Source: Roseomonas sp. E05
GTDB lineage: Bacteria > Pseudomonadota > Alphaproteobacteria > Acetobacterales > Acetobacteraceae
Length of the DNA: 64,000 nucleotides
Reading direction: 5' to 3'
NCBI RefSeq assembly: GCF_030063475.1
Contig: NZ_JASIRT010000007.1
Coordinates: forward strand, 124,001-188,000
Shown piece after piece: positions 25,058 to 33,155 of the stretch. The notes under the pieces are model-generated. The model was given only the letters and a program-made list of their open reading frames with translations, was not told where the DNA came from and did no database searches. A program made the position numbers and the translations under genes. Within the stretch, counting starts at the first letter, position 1, and every line of letters begins with the position of its first letter.

Positions 25058-25082
25058 AACCGCCGGCCCGGGCGAGGGTTCC
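25058..25082 (-). promoter_or_regulatory. Candidate EcfG-type stress promoter for the DUF892 gene
   Basis: On the minus strand GGAAC (25082-25078), 16 bases, then GGTT (25061-25058). It has the same GGAAC-N16-NGTT form as the two other candidates in this island and lies between the enoyl-CoA hydratase stop and the DUF892 start. Confidence 0.5.
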
Positions 25083-25107
25083 GCCCGCCTTCACTCTCCC
25101 TGAGCTC

Positions 25108-25893
25108 TCACTCTCCCTTGAAGGATGGCGCCCGCTTGCCGAAGAAGGCCGCCTTCCCTTCCACATGGTCCTGCGTCAGGAACAGCAGCGACTGGTAGTG
25201 GCGCTCCTGGTTCAATGCCGCGTCCAGTCCCTCGGCGAGCATCTGCTTGGTGAGCGCCACCGCGGTCGGCGCCTGTGCGGCGAGGATGCGCGCGCGCGCC
25301 ATCGCCGCGTCCAGCACCGCTCCACGGGGCACGAGCTGATCCACGAGGCCGATGCGGAGCGCCTCCTCGGCGGCGATGGGCTCGCCATAGAGCAGGATCT
25401 CGCGCGCCCGCGCATGGCCCACCCGCAACGGCAGGGTATAGGCCAGCCCGAGATCGGCCATCAGCCCGACCTTGCCGAAGGCGGCGATGAAGTTGGCGTC
25501 CTCCGCCGCGACGACGGTGTCGCAGGCGCAGGCGAGCGACATGCCGGCGCCCGCGCACCAGCCCTCCACCGCCGCGATGACAGGCGTGGAGCCGGCCACC
25601 ATCAGCCGGATCATCTCATGCGCGGCGCGCAACCGCTCACGGCCCTGCAGCGGGCTGCGCACGTCCATGCCCGACAGGTCGCCGCCCGAGCAGAACGTGC
25701 CGCCCGCGCCGGTGACGACAACGGCGCGGATCTCGGGGTCGCCCTCCACGCGGTCGAGGATGCGGAGCATCTCCTGCCGCAGTGCCGGCGCCAGCGCGTT
25801 GCGCCGGGCGGGATAGTCGATCGTGAGCAGCAGGACCGCGCCGTCGCGCTCCTCGATGACGCGCATCGGCGCGCCGCCAGCCGTCTCGGCCAT
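25108..25893 (-). CDS. Enoyl-CoA hydratase/isomerase family protein
   Basis: A 261-residue crotonase-fold protein. The CoA-binding strand is RRNALAPALRQEML; the oxyanion-hole glycines are in TGAGGTFCSGGDLSGMD and VEGWCAGAGMSLACACD. In classical hydratases two glutamates follow; here the first corresponds to Cys or Ala near WCAGAG and the second to Asp in LMADLGLAYTLP, so a hydratase mechanism is not assured and isomerase or hydrolase activity is possible. The start at 25893 has a GGGGAG site. It is divergent from the iclR gene, with a TTCCGTATTCAGGAA element in the 89-bp gap. It probably belongs to the same acyl-CoA pathway as the ten-gene operon. Confidence 0.88.
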   Translation of the reverse strand: MAETAGGAPMRVIEERDGAVLLLTIDYPARRNALAPALRQEMLRILDRVEGDPEIRAVVVTGAGGTFCSGGDLSGMDVRSPLQGRERLRAAHEMIRLMVAGSTPVIAAVEGWCAGAGMSLACACDTVVAAEDANFIAAFGKVGLMADLGLAYTLPLRVGHARAREILLYGEPIAAEEALRIGLVDQLVPRGAVLDAAMARARILAAQAPTAVALTKQMLAEGLDAALNQERHYQSLLFLTQDHVEGKAAFFGKRAPSFKGE

Positions 25894-25949
25894 CTCTTCT
25901 CCCCTCGCCCGCGGGCATCCCGCTTTCCGCCCGCCCCTGGGCAGGCTAC

Positions 25950-25977
25950 ATTCCGTATTCAGGAAAGCAATCGGAAT
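25950..25977. promoter_or_regulatory. Candidate IclR operator between the hydratase and iclR genes
   Basis: Two nested inverted repeats: ATTCCG/CGGAAT (25950-25955 and 25972-25977) and TTCC/GGAA (25951-25954 and 25962-25965). IclR proteins often bind palindromes with TTCC/GGAA-like arms in their own divergent promoters. Confidence 0.5.
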
Positions 25978-25982
25978 GTCGA

Positions 25983-26795
25983 ATGGATACGCAGCCATCC
26001 GCAGGGGAGCGCGAGCCGGCGAGCCAGCGTGATGTGGGCGCGGTCATCCACGCCATCCGCATCCTGCAGCACCTGGCCGGGGCAACGAGGCCACTCGGCG
26101 TGGCGGCCGTCGCGCGCGGCACCGGCATCAGTCCCAGCACCTGCTTCAACATCCTGCGCACCCTGACGCGGGCCCGCTTCGTCGCCTTCCGGGAGCAGGA
26201 CAAGACCTATGCCCTTGGCCTCGCCGTGGCCGAGCTCGCGGCCGGCTTTCTCGGCGTCAGCCATGCCGAGCTGATCCGGCCCGAGCTGGAGCGGCTGGCG
26301 CTGAACTACGACATGCTGATCGTGCTCTGGCGCGTGACGGAGGACGGGCACATCGTGCTGGTGGACCGCGTCCACAGCCACACCGCCGTGCGGGTGGAGA
26401 TGCGCGTCGGGCTTCGCCTGCCCATGCTGGTGGGCGCCGTGGGCCGCTGCGTCGCCGCCGCGCTGAACCTGCCGCAGGCCGAACTCCGCCGCCGCTTCGC
26501 CGCCCTGCGCTGGCAGTCGCCGCCCAGCTTCGAGGCCTATCTGGCCGATGTGGAGCGCGCGCGGGAAGCCGGGTGGAGCCTCGATCAGAACCAGCTCTAT
26601 CGCGGCCTGCTGACCGTCGCCGCGCTGGTCACCGATCAGAACGGGCAGCCACGCTTCGGCCTGAGCGGCATCACCATTTCCGGCCAGCACACGGCGGAAG
26701 CCTGCATCCGGCTCGGCGAGGAGTTGCGGGAAGTGGCGGAGTTCACCGGGAAGGCCCTGTTTCCGAGGCCATCCGGGATTTCCGGTACAGAATAG
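25983..26795 (+). CDS. IclR family transcriptional regulator
   Basis: A 270-residue regulator. The N-terminal winged helix-turn-helix (about residues 17-80) contains LGVAAVARGTGISPSTCFNILRTLTRARFV. The C-terminal IclR effector domain (about 85-260) has the usual GRCVAAALN segment and ends with the SGITISGQH motif before the last helices. It is divergent from the enoyl-CoA hydratase gene and convergent with the CaiB end of the ten-gene catabolic operon, so it is the likely regulator of both, with an acyl-CoA intermediate or free acid as ligand. Whether it activates or represses cannot be told. Confidence 0.9.
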   Translation: MDTQPSAGEREPASQRDVGAVIHAIRILQHLAGATRPLGVAAVARGTGISPSTCFNILRTLTRARFVAFREQDKTYALGLAVAELAAGFLGVSHAELIRPELERLALNYDMLIVLWRVTEDGHIVLVDRVHSHTAVRVEMRVGLRLPMLVGAVGRCVAAALNLPQAELRRRFAALRWQSPPSFEAYLADVERAREAGWSLDQNQLYRGLLTVAALVTDQNGQPRFGLSGITISGQHTAEACIRLGEELREVAEFTGKALFPRPSGISGTE

Positions 26796-26828
26796 CGTTC
26801 CATATAACGAACGGTGGCGACAGAAAGT

Positions 26829-26870
26829 TCGGGGGAAGGAATTCCCCCGAGCCCCCATCTTCTTCTTGTC
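26829..26870. repeat. Dispersed hairpin repeat, copy C (single arm)
   Basis: Lies between convergent iclR and the CoA-transferase gene. TCGGGGGAA-GGAA-TTCCCCCGA (26829-26850) forms a 9-bp stem; GCCCCCATCTTCTTCTTGTC follows. No inverted partner is seen before the next stop codon. Confidence 0.85.
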
Positions 26871-26890
26871 AGCTGAGGCAGGCTGCCGGC

Positions 26891-28030
26891 TCAGTCCGGC
26901 GCAAACTCGGCGCGGACCGTCTCGGTGTGCTGGCCGAGGGCCGGCACCGCGCCATACTGCCGCGGCGTTCCATCCATGAACCGCGCGGCCGGAGCCGCGA
27001 CGGCCACCTCGCCATTCGGCGTCGCCACCTCCAGGCGCCGCAGCGCGGGATGCACGGCCAGCGCCGCCATGTCGTTGACGAAGCCATAGGCGGTGTTGCA
27101 GGCGCGCAGCCTGGCCGCGCATTCCTGCCGCGTCATCCGCGCGAAGACGGCCGCCACATGCGCATCCACCATCGCGCGATGCGCCACCCGCTCGACATTG
27201 CTGCGGAAGCCCTCGCGCTGCGGCAGGTCGGGCTCCTCCAGGAAGCCGGCGCAGAACTGCGCCCATTCGCGCTCGTTCTGGATGGAAATCAGCACCAGTC
27301 CCCCATCCGAGGTGGCGAAGGCGCCATAGGGACAGATCGAGGGATGCGCGAGCCCGACACGCTCCGGTGCCTTGCCCGTGCCTTCGAAATAGAGCAGCGG
27401 CACGTTCATCCAATCCGCCATGGCGTCGAAGAGGGAGACGGAGATGGCCTTCCCCTCCCCGGTGATGCCACGCTCGATCAGCGCCTCCAGCACGGCGGCA
27501 TGCGCCATGGTGCCGCAGGCGATGTCACAGACCGAGACGCCGACCCGCCCCGGCCCCGCCGGATGGCCGGTGATCGAGGCGAGGCCGCTCTCCGCCTGCA
27601 CCAGCAGGTCATAAGCCTTCATGGTGGCGTAGTCACCGCTCTCGCCATAGCCGGAAATATCCACGGTGATCAGCCGTGGGTGCCGCTTGCGGAGTTCAGC
27701 GCTGCCGAAGCCCGCGCGGGCCATGGCGCCAGGGGCGAGGTTCTGGATGAAGACATCCGCCTTCCCGACGAGACGCTGCAGCAGCGCCTTGTCCTCCGGC
27801 TGCTTGATGTCGAGGCAGACGCTCTCCTTGCCACGGTTCAGCCAGACGAAATAGGTGGACTGGCCTGCCGCCGCCTTGTCGTAGCCGCGCGCGAAATCGC
27901 CCTCGGCGCGCTCGATCTTGATGACCCGGGCGCCGGCATCGGCCAGCTTCACCGAGCAGGTCGGCGCCGCTACCGCCTGCTCCATCGAGACGACGAGCAG
28001 CCCATCCAGCGGCTTGCCTGGCTTGCCCAT
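26891..28030 (-). CDS. CaiB/BaiF family CoA-transferase
   Basis: A 379-residue class III CoA-transferase. The N-terminal Rossmann part has LLVVSMEQAVAAPTCSVKLADAGARVIKIERAEGDFARGYD (positions about 10-50); the catalytic Asp is in AYDLLVQAESGL. The family moves CoA between carboxylic acids, or racemises 2-methylacyl-CoA (AMACR type). The start resembles itaconate/mesaconate-type transferases more than carnitine ones. It is the last gene of the ten-gene operon, two bases after an acyl-CoA dehydrogenase gene. It may activate the substrate or interconvert a branched intermediate; both roles fit the neighbours. Confidence 0.9.
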   Translation of the reverse strand: MGKPGKPLDGLLVVSMEQAVAAPTCSVKLADAGARVIKIERAEGDFARGYDKAAAGQSTYFVWLNRGKESVCLDIKQPEDKALLQRLVGKADVFIQNLAPGAMARAGFGSAELRKRHPRLITVDISGYGESGDYATMKAYDLLVQAESGLASITGHPAGPGRVGVSVCDIACGTMAHAAVLEALIERGITGEGKAISVSLFDAMADWMNVPLLYFEGTGKAPERVGLAHPSICPYGAFATSDGGLVLISIQNEREWAQFCAGFLEEPDLPQREGFRSNVERVAHRAMVDAHVAAVFARMTRQECAARLRACNTAYGFVNDMAALAVHPALRRLEVATPNGEVAVAAPAARFMDGTPRQYGAVPALGQHTETVRAEFAPD

Positions 28031-28032
28031 GC

Positions 28033-29193
28033 TCAGTAGCTCCGCGGCATGCCGAGCACATGCTGGCCGAGATAGGACAGGATCAGGTTGGTGCTGATCG
28101 GCGCCACCTGATAAAGCCGCGTCTCGCGGTACTTCCGCTCGATGTCATATTCCTCGGCGAAGCCGAAGCCGCCATGGGTCTGCAGACAGGCCTCGGCCGC
28201 GGCCCAGCTTGCCTCGGCGGCCAGCATCTTGCCCATATTGGCCTCCTCGCCGCAGTTCTCGCCGCGCTCGAACTTGGCCAGCCCCTTCTGCACGATCGCC
28301 TCGGCCGCGCGCATCTGCGCATAGGCCTTGGCGATGGGGAATTGCACACCCTGGTTCGCCCCGATGGGCCGGCCGAACAGCACGCGCTCCTTGGTGTAGT
28401 TCACAGCCTTCTCGATGAACCACTTGGCATCGCCGGTGCATTCCGCGGAGATCAGCAGCCGCTCGGCGTTCATCCCGTCCAGGATGTAGCGGAAGCCCTT
28501 GCCCTCGACGCCCACAAGGTTCTCGGCCGGAACCTCCATGTTGTCGAAGAAGACCTCGCAGGAATTGTGGTTCATCATCGTGCGGATCGGGCGGGTGGTC
28601 AGCCCCTTCCCCAGCACGGAGCGCATGTCCACGATGAAGGTGGAAAGCCCATCGGTCTTCTTTTCCACCTGGTCGCGCGGCGTGGTGCGCGCCAGCAGCA
28701 GCATCAGGTCCGAGTGCTCGGCGCGGCTGGTCCAGATCTTCTGGCCGTTGACGATGTACTTGTCGCCTTCCTTCCGTGCGAAGGTCCGCAGGGCCGTGGT
28801 GTCGGTGCCGCTGGTCGGCTCGGTGACGCCGAAGGCCTGCAGGCGCAACTCGCCACTGGCGATCTTCGGCAGATACTCGGCCTTCTGCCGCTCGTTCCCG
28901 TGCTTGAGGATGGTGCCCATGATGTACATCTGGGCGTGGCAGGCGGCGCCATTGCAGCCCTGCCGGTGGATTTCCTCCAGGATGGCGGCGGCGGCGGAAA
29001 GCGGCAGACCGGAGCCGCCATATTCCTCCGGGATCAGCGCCGCCAGCCAGCCCGCCTCGGTCAGCGCCTGGACGAACTCGGTCGGGTAGCCGCGCACCTC
29101 GTCCAGCTTGCGCCAGTACTCGCCGGGGAAGCGGGCGCAGAGCTTGCCGACTTCCTCGCGGATCTCGGCGTGATTGTCGATGACCTGGTCCAT
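28033..29193 (-). CDS. Acyl-CoA dehydrogenase
   Basis: A 386-residue FAD enzyme that oxidises acyl-CoA to trans-2-enoyl-CoA and passes electrons to ETF. Recognisable segments are AFGVTEPTSGTDTTALRT and YIVNGQKIWTSRAEHSDL, which contact FAD, and HGGFGFAEEYDIERKYRETR. The usual late glutamate (YEGT) is replaced by YQVAPISTN; instead an ERLLIS glutamate lies where isovaleryl-CoA dehydrogenase keeps its base. It sits between the CoA-transferase and an MmgE/PrpD gene. The substrate is probably a short branched or dicarboxylic acyl-CoA. Confidence 0.92.
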   Translation of the reverse strand: MDQVIDNHAEIREEVGKLCARFPGEYWRKLDEVRGYPTEFVQALTEAGWLAALIPEEYGGSGLPLSAAAAILEEIHRQGCNGAACHAQMYIMGTILKHGNERQKAEYLPKIASGELRLQAFGVTEPTSGTDTTALRTFARKEGDKYIVNGQKIWTSRAEHSDLMLLLARTTPRDQVEKKTDGLSTFIVDMRSVLGKGLTTRPIRTMMNHNSCEVFFDNMEVPAENLVGVEGKGFRYILDGMNAERLLISAECTGDAKWFIEKAVNYTKERVLFGRPIGANQGVQFPIAKAYAQMRAAEAIVQKGLAKFERGENCGEEANMGKMLAAEASWAAAEACLQTHGGFGFAEEYDIERKYRETRLYQVAPISTNLILSYLGQHVLGMPRSY

Positions 29194-29203
29194 CGTGAGT
29201 CCT

Positions 29204-30580
29204 TCAGGCGGCTTCCTGTGGGTGGCGCAGCAGAGGCGAAACGTCGTTCAGGCGGTCAAGGCTGCCGATGGCCTCGGCGAGTTGCCCCGCAGCATCAGCG
29301 CCCAGCACCGCATCCGCAAGCCCGCTGAACTTGCTGCGCAGCTCGCTCTCGGTCAGGAAGTTCTCCGGCTCGCCCTTGGGCACGATGACCTTGCGGACGA
29401 AGGTCTCGCCCCGTGCCCGCACCGTCAGCTTGCCCGACATGTTGGCGGGGAACTCGGCCTCGATCTCCGGATCGTTCTCGCAGCGCACGCGCCGCATCAG
29501 CCCCTTGATGCCGGTATCCTGCAACAGGGCATAGCTGTCCCAGCCCATCTGGCCGGTACTGAGCGCCGTGGCGATGACGAACGGCCCGCTGAACTGGCCG
29601 TCCACGATGTTCTGCGGGTCGGCCTTGCGGTCGGCCGGCTCGCCCACCAGCAGCATGCCGGCGCGCGAGAGGCCGAGCGTGACGTCCTCGATCTCCTCCG
29701 CCTTCAGCGCATGCTCGGCGCGCAGCGCCAGGGCGGCATCGATCCCGGCATGGCCCCAGCGACAGGAGGGATAGGGCTTCACGCCGGTGTTCATCAGCTC
29801 CCAGATCGTGCCGATGTCCTGCAGCACCCGCTCGGGCTGCGGCTCGGGCGCATAGGCGCGCAGGAAGCCGTGCTTGCCCTCGATGGCGTCGGCGGCGCCC
29901 TTGAAGCCCTCGCGCGCCAGCGTCGCGGCGGTGAGGCCCGCCATGCCCGCCCAGCCGACCTGGAAGCGCTTGGTCCAGGCCCCGTTGGCGAGGAACTGGA
30001 GGCTGCCGGCACATTGGCTGAGCGCGATGCCGAGCGCGGAGGCCATGCCCGCCGTGTCCAGCCCGAAGACCCGCCCTGCCGCCGCCGCCGCGCCGAAGGC
30101 GCCGCAGGTGGCCGAAGGGTGGAAGCCGCGGTCGTAATGCGCGCCCGCCGGCAGGGCCAGCGCCAGGCGCAGCGCCACCTCGTAGCCGGCGACGATGGCG
30201 GTCAGCACCTCGCCCCCCGAGGCGCCGACCATCTCGCCCGCCGCCAGCGCGGCGGGAATGACGGGCGCGCCCGGATGCACCACCGCGACAGCATGGGTAT
30301 CGTCGAAGTCGAGCGAGTGGCCGAGGGTCGCGTTGATCAGCGCGGCCCCGGCCGGGCTGTAGGTTGCGCTGTCGGCGAAGACGCGGCTGCTGCCATGATC
30401 CAGGCCGAGCGCCTTGACCGCCGCCAGCAGCGCCGGAGTGCTCTCCGCATCCCGCCGCGCCCGGACGATGTTGCCGACCAGGTCGAGCACCAGCGCCCGC
30501 GTGCGCGCCACCACCTCGGGCGGCAGCGCCTCAAGGCGCAGGCCGGCGGCGAAGGCGGACAGTTCCTGCGTGATCGTCAT
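29204..30580 (-). CDS. MmgE/PrpD family protein
   Basis: A 458-residue protein of the family that contains 2-methylcitrate dehydratase and cis-aconitate (itaconate) decarboxylase. Typical segments are LDFDDTHAVAVVHPGAPVIPAALA, where the D-DxH motif marks the active site, and HPSATCGAFGAAAAAGRVFGLD. C-terminal features such as YPSCRWGHAGIDAALALR are also normal. It works on a small hydroxy- or unsaturated polycarboxylate; in this operon it could hydrate or dehydrate an intermediate that CaiB then handles as a CoA ester. The exact reaction is open. Confidence 0.9.
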   Translation of the reverse strand: MTITQELSAFAAGLRLEALPPEVVARTRALVLDLVGNIVRARRDAESTPALLAAVKALGLDHGSSRVFADSATYSPAGAALINATLGHSLDFDDTHAVAVVHPGAPVIPAALAAGEMVGASGGEVLTAIVAGYEVALRLALALPAGAHYDRGFHPSATCGAFGAAAAAGRVFGLDTAGMASALGIALSQCAGSLQFLANGAWTKRFQVGWAGMAGLTAATLAREGFKGAADAIEGKHGFLRAYAPEPQPERVLQDIGTIWELMNTGVKPYPSCRWGHAGIDAALALRAEHALKAEEIEDVTLGLSRAGMLLVGEPADRKADPQNIVDGQFSGPFVIATALSTGQMGWDSYALLQDTGIKGLMRRVRCENDPEIEAEFPANMSGKLTVRARGETFVRKVIVPKGEPENFLTESELRSKFSGLADAVLGADAAGQLAEAIGSLDRLNDVSPLLRHPQEAA

Positions 30581-30607
30581 GCTGCTTCCTCCGCCGGCCC
30601 GCCGGCT

Positions 30608-31522
30608 TCAGACCGGATCCCAGGAAAACACGTCGCCGCTCCGGTCCAGCGGCTGGAACTGGGCGCGGAAGGCCGGCAAGGCATGTTCCGCGATCAGTTC
30701 CGGCGTCCAGCCCTCGCTGCGATGCGCGCTGCGCACCGGACGCGGCTGGCTGAACAGGAACAGCTCGTTGTTGCGCGCCGCGAAGATCTGGCCATTGACC
30801 TCCTTCGCCGCGTCGCTGGCCAGGAAGACGGCCAGCGGCGCGTTCTTCTCCGGCGTCATGCGCTTCAGCTTCTCGACGCGCGCCTTCTGCTCCGGCGTCT
30901 CCGCCGGGATGGAGCTGGTCATCCGGCTCCAGGCGAAGGGCGCGATGCAGTTGGAGCGCACGCCGAAGCGCTGCATGTCGAGCGCGATGGATTTGGACAG
31001 CGCCGCGATGCCCAGCTTGGCGGCCGAGTAGTTCGCCTGGCCGAAATTGCCGATCAGGCCGGAGGTGGAGGTCATGTGCACGAAGGCGCCGGAATTCTGC
31101 GCCCGGAAATGCTCCGCCGCCGCGCGGGAGACGAAGAAGCTGCCGTTCAGATGCACGTTGATGACCGCCAGCCACTCCTCCGGCGTCATCTTGTGGAAGA
31201 TCTGGTCGCGCAGGATGCCCGCGTTGTTGACCACGATGTCGATGCGGCCGAAGGCGTCCAGCGCGCTCTGCACGATGCGCTTGGCGCTCTCCCACTCGGA
31301 CACGCTGTCGGTGTTGGTGACCGCCTGGCCGCCGCGCTGCTCGATGATGGCCTTGGTCTGCTCGCCCGGCGTGGCCGAGGTCTCGCCGATCCCGGTCAGC
31401 GAGGCGCCGATGTCGTTGACCACCACCTTGGCCCCGGCGAGGGCCATGGCGAGCGCGATCTCCCGCCCGATGCCACCGCCCGCGCCGGTGACGATGGCGA
31501 CCTTTCCGTCCAGCATTCCCAT
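30608..31522 (-). CDS. SDR-family (3R)-hydroxyacyl-CoA dehydrogenase, MFE-2 like
   Basis: A 304-residue short-chain dehydrogenase. The NAD site is VAIVTGAGGGIGREIALAMA, followed by VVVNDIG, and the catalytic motif is FGQANYSAAKLGIAAL with Ser upstream in HMTSTSG. The phrases NNAGILRDQIFHKM and NCIAPFAWSRMT are typical of the dehydrogenase domain of peroxisomal multifunctional enzyme type 2 and of bacterial steroid or branched-chain degraders. With the MaoC hydratase of the same operon it would oxidise (3R)-hydroxyacyl-CoA. The extended C-terminus (beyond residue 250) differs from plain FabG proteins. It lies 14 bases after the DUF35 gene. Confidence 0.9.
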   Translation of the reverse strand: MGMLDGKVAIVTGAGGGIGREIALAMALAGAKVVVNDIGASLTGIGETSATPGEQTKAIIEQRGGQAVTNTDSVSEWESAKRIVQSALDAFGRIDIVVNNAGILRDQIFHKMTPEEWLAVINVHLNGSFFVSRAAAEHFRAQNSGAFVHMTSTSGLIGNFGQANYSAAKLGIAALSKSIALDMQRFGVRSNCIAPFAWSRMTSSIPAETPEQKARVEKLKRMTPEKNAPLAVFLASDAAKEVNGQIFAARNNELFLFSQPRPVRSAHRSEGWTPELIAEHALPAFRAQFQPLDRSGDVFSWDPV

Positions 31523-31536
31523 GGAACTCGCTCCTC

Positions 31537-31935
31537 TCAGGCGGGGGTGAACATGGGCACGGGCTGGCCGTCACCCTCGCTGGGCACGAAGGTCAGCTTC
31601 ACCTTCTGGCCGATACGAAGCGCGTCGAAGTCGCCGTTGACGATGTTGGTCATCACGCGCGGGCCCTCCGCCAGCTCCACATAGGCGATGGCATAGGGGA
31701 CCTTTGCCCGCATGACGCTGAAGCTGTAGATGGTGCCCTCGCCGCTCGCGGGGACGTACTCCACCTCGCCCTCGTCATCGAAGGGGCAGATCGGGCGCGG
31801 CGGATAGTGCACCTTGCCCGTCCTGGTGTTGCGGCCGATCAGCAGCTTGCCCTGCTTCGCCGCCTCCCAGAAGCCGCGGGTGGAGGGGTCGGGCGTCGGG
31901 CTCGGGGGCACGCGCTGCGGGGTCTGCTCGCTCAT
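31537..31935 (-). CDS. DUF35 OB-fold protein with degenerate zinc ribbon
   Basis: A 132-residue protein. The N-terminal rubredoxin-like zinc ribbon segment (LLIGRNTRTGKVHYPPRPICPFD) keeps only one of the usual four cysteines, so zinc binding is unlikely. The OB fold follows (SGEGTIYSFSVMRAKVPYAIAYVELAEGPRVMTNI). The ATG at 31935 has GGGAG eight bases before it; a GTG three codons upstream lacks spacing. DUF35 proteins pair with thiolase-like partners, deliver or bind acyl-CoA, and in steroid degradation form retro-aldolases or hydratases with them. The thiolase-like gene lies five bases before it, fitting a complex. Confidence 0.88.
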   Translation of the reverse strand: MSEQTPQRVPPSPTPDPSTRGFWEAAKQGKLLIGRNTRTGKVHYPPRPICPFDDEGEVEYVPASGEGTIYSFSVMRAKVPYAIAYVELAEGPRVMTNIVNGDFDALRIGQKVKLTFVPSEGDGQPVPMFTPA

Positions 31936-31940
31936 CGCCG

Positions 31941-33113
31941 TCACTCCCTCTCCAGGACCAGGGTCGCGCTGCCGTGGCGGGTGCCGAGCGAGCCGCCCGT
32001 GCCATGCGCCAGCGCCAGGTCGCAGTTCTTCACCTGCACCGCCGGGTGGGCCTCGCCGCGCAGCTGCCGCACCGCCTCGATCACCTTGGTGATGCCGCCG
32101 CGGTTGGCGGGATGGTTGTTGCAGAGCCCGCCGCCATCCGTGTTGAAGGGCAGCTTGCCGACGCCGGAGATCAGGTTGCCGTCGGCGACGAACTTGCCGC
32201 CCTCGCCCTTCTCGCAGAAGCCGAGATCCTCAAGCTGCATCAGCACCGTGATGGTGAAGCTGTCGTAGATGCTGGCATACTTGATGTCGGACGGCTTCAC
32301 CCCCGCCTCCTCGAAGGCGCGGGCGCCGGCGAAGCGCGCGCCGGTATAGGTCAGGTCGATGGTGCCGCCCATGGTGTGCTTCACCGCCTCGCCGGCGCCA
32401 CGCACCGAGACGATCGGGCGCTTCAGCGTGCGGGCGATCTCGGGCTTGGTCACCACCAGCGCGCCGCCGCCATCGCTGATCACGCAGCAGTCCAGCCGGT
32501 GCAGCGGGTCGGCGACGAGCGGCGAGTTCAGCACGTCCTCCACCGTCACCACCTTGCGCAGCATGGCGTGCTCGTTGTGCTGCGCGTGGTGGCTGGCGGC
32601 CACCTTGATCCAGGCGAGCTGCTCGCTGGTGGTGCCGTATTCGTGCATGTGGCGCATGGCGCACATCGCGTACATGTTCGCGATGGCGGCGCCGTAGGGA
32701 TACTCGAACTGCACGTCGGGTTGCGCCGGGTTGCCGGCGCGTGGTGCGGTGCCGGTCGCCACGCCTTCGGAGCGCGGGCGGCCGGCCAGGGTGATCAGCG
32801 CGACGTTGCACTTCCCGAGCGCGATGGCCTCGGCCGCATGCGCCACATGCAGCAGGTAGGAGCAGCCGCCCACATCGGTGGAATCCACATGCCGCAGCCG
32901 GTCCAGGCCGAGATAGTCAGCCATGCTGAGCGGCCCCATGCCCGGCGCGTCACCGGCGCAGAAATAGCCGTCCACATCCTTGCGGGTCAGCCCGGCATCG
33001 CGCAGCGCGCCCAGGGCCACCTCGGCATGCAGTTGCGCGGTGCTCTTGTCCTCGGCCTTGCGTGTCGGATGCTCATAGGCCCCGACAATGCAGGCCTTGC
33101 CTCGAATGCTCAC
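31941..33113 (-). CDS. Thiolase-like (SCP-x/Ltp2 type) protein
   Basis: A 390-residue thiolase-fold protein. A cysteine is present at the N-terminal nucleophile site (Cys84, DVGGCSYLLH), and a His in GLCNNHPANRGG. The C-terminal CxGGG motif that holds the second catalytic cysteine in true thiolases is replaced by HGTGG (about residue 370). This pattern occurs in SCP-x-like proteins and in Ltp2-type aldolases that cleave 17-hydroxy steroid-CoA side chains with a DUF35 partner. The partner gene is five bases downstream. Ordinary thiolysis, condensation or retro-aldol cleavage are all possible; I favour cleavage. Confidence 0.9.
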   Translation of the reverse strand: MSIRGKACIVGAYEHPTRKAEDKSTAQLHAEVALGALRDAGLTRKDVDGYFCAGDAPGMGPLSMADYLGLDRLRHVDSTDVGGCSYLLHVAHAAEAIALGKCNVALITLAGRPRSEGVATGTAPRAGNPAQPDVQFEYPYGAAIANMYAMCAMRHMHEYGTTSEQLAWIKVAASHHAQHNEHAMLRKVVTVEDVLNSPLVADPLHRLDCCVISDGGGALVVTKPEIARTLKRPIVSVRGAGEAVKHTMGGTIDLTYTGARFAGARAFEEAGVKPSDIKYASIYDSFTITVLMQLEDLGFCEKGEGGKFVADGNLISGVGKLPFNTDGGGLCNNHPANRGGITKVIEAVRQLRGEAHPAVQVKNCDLALAHGTGGSLGTRHGSATLVLERE

Positions 33114-33155
33114 GGGCAGCGTCCTCTCCTGTCTCGTTCTCTCACGTCAGTCATG

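Noticed and set aside
26796-26813. CGTTC/GAACG palindrome as a strong IclR operator
   Set aside because: It follows directly the iclR stop codon and faces a convergent gene end, so a direct operator role is doubtful; kept only as part of a motif comparison.
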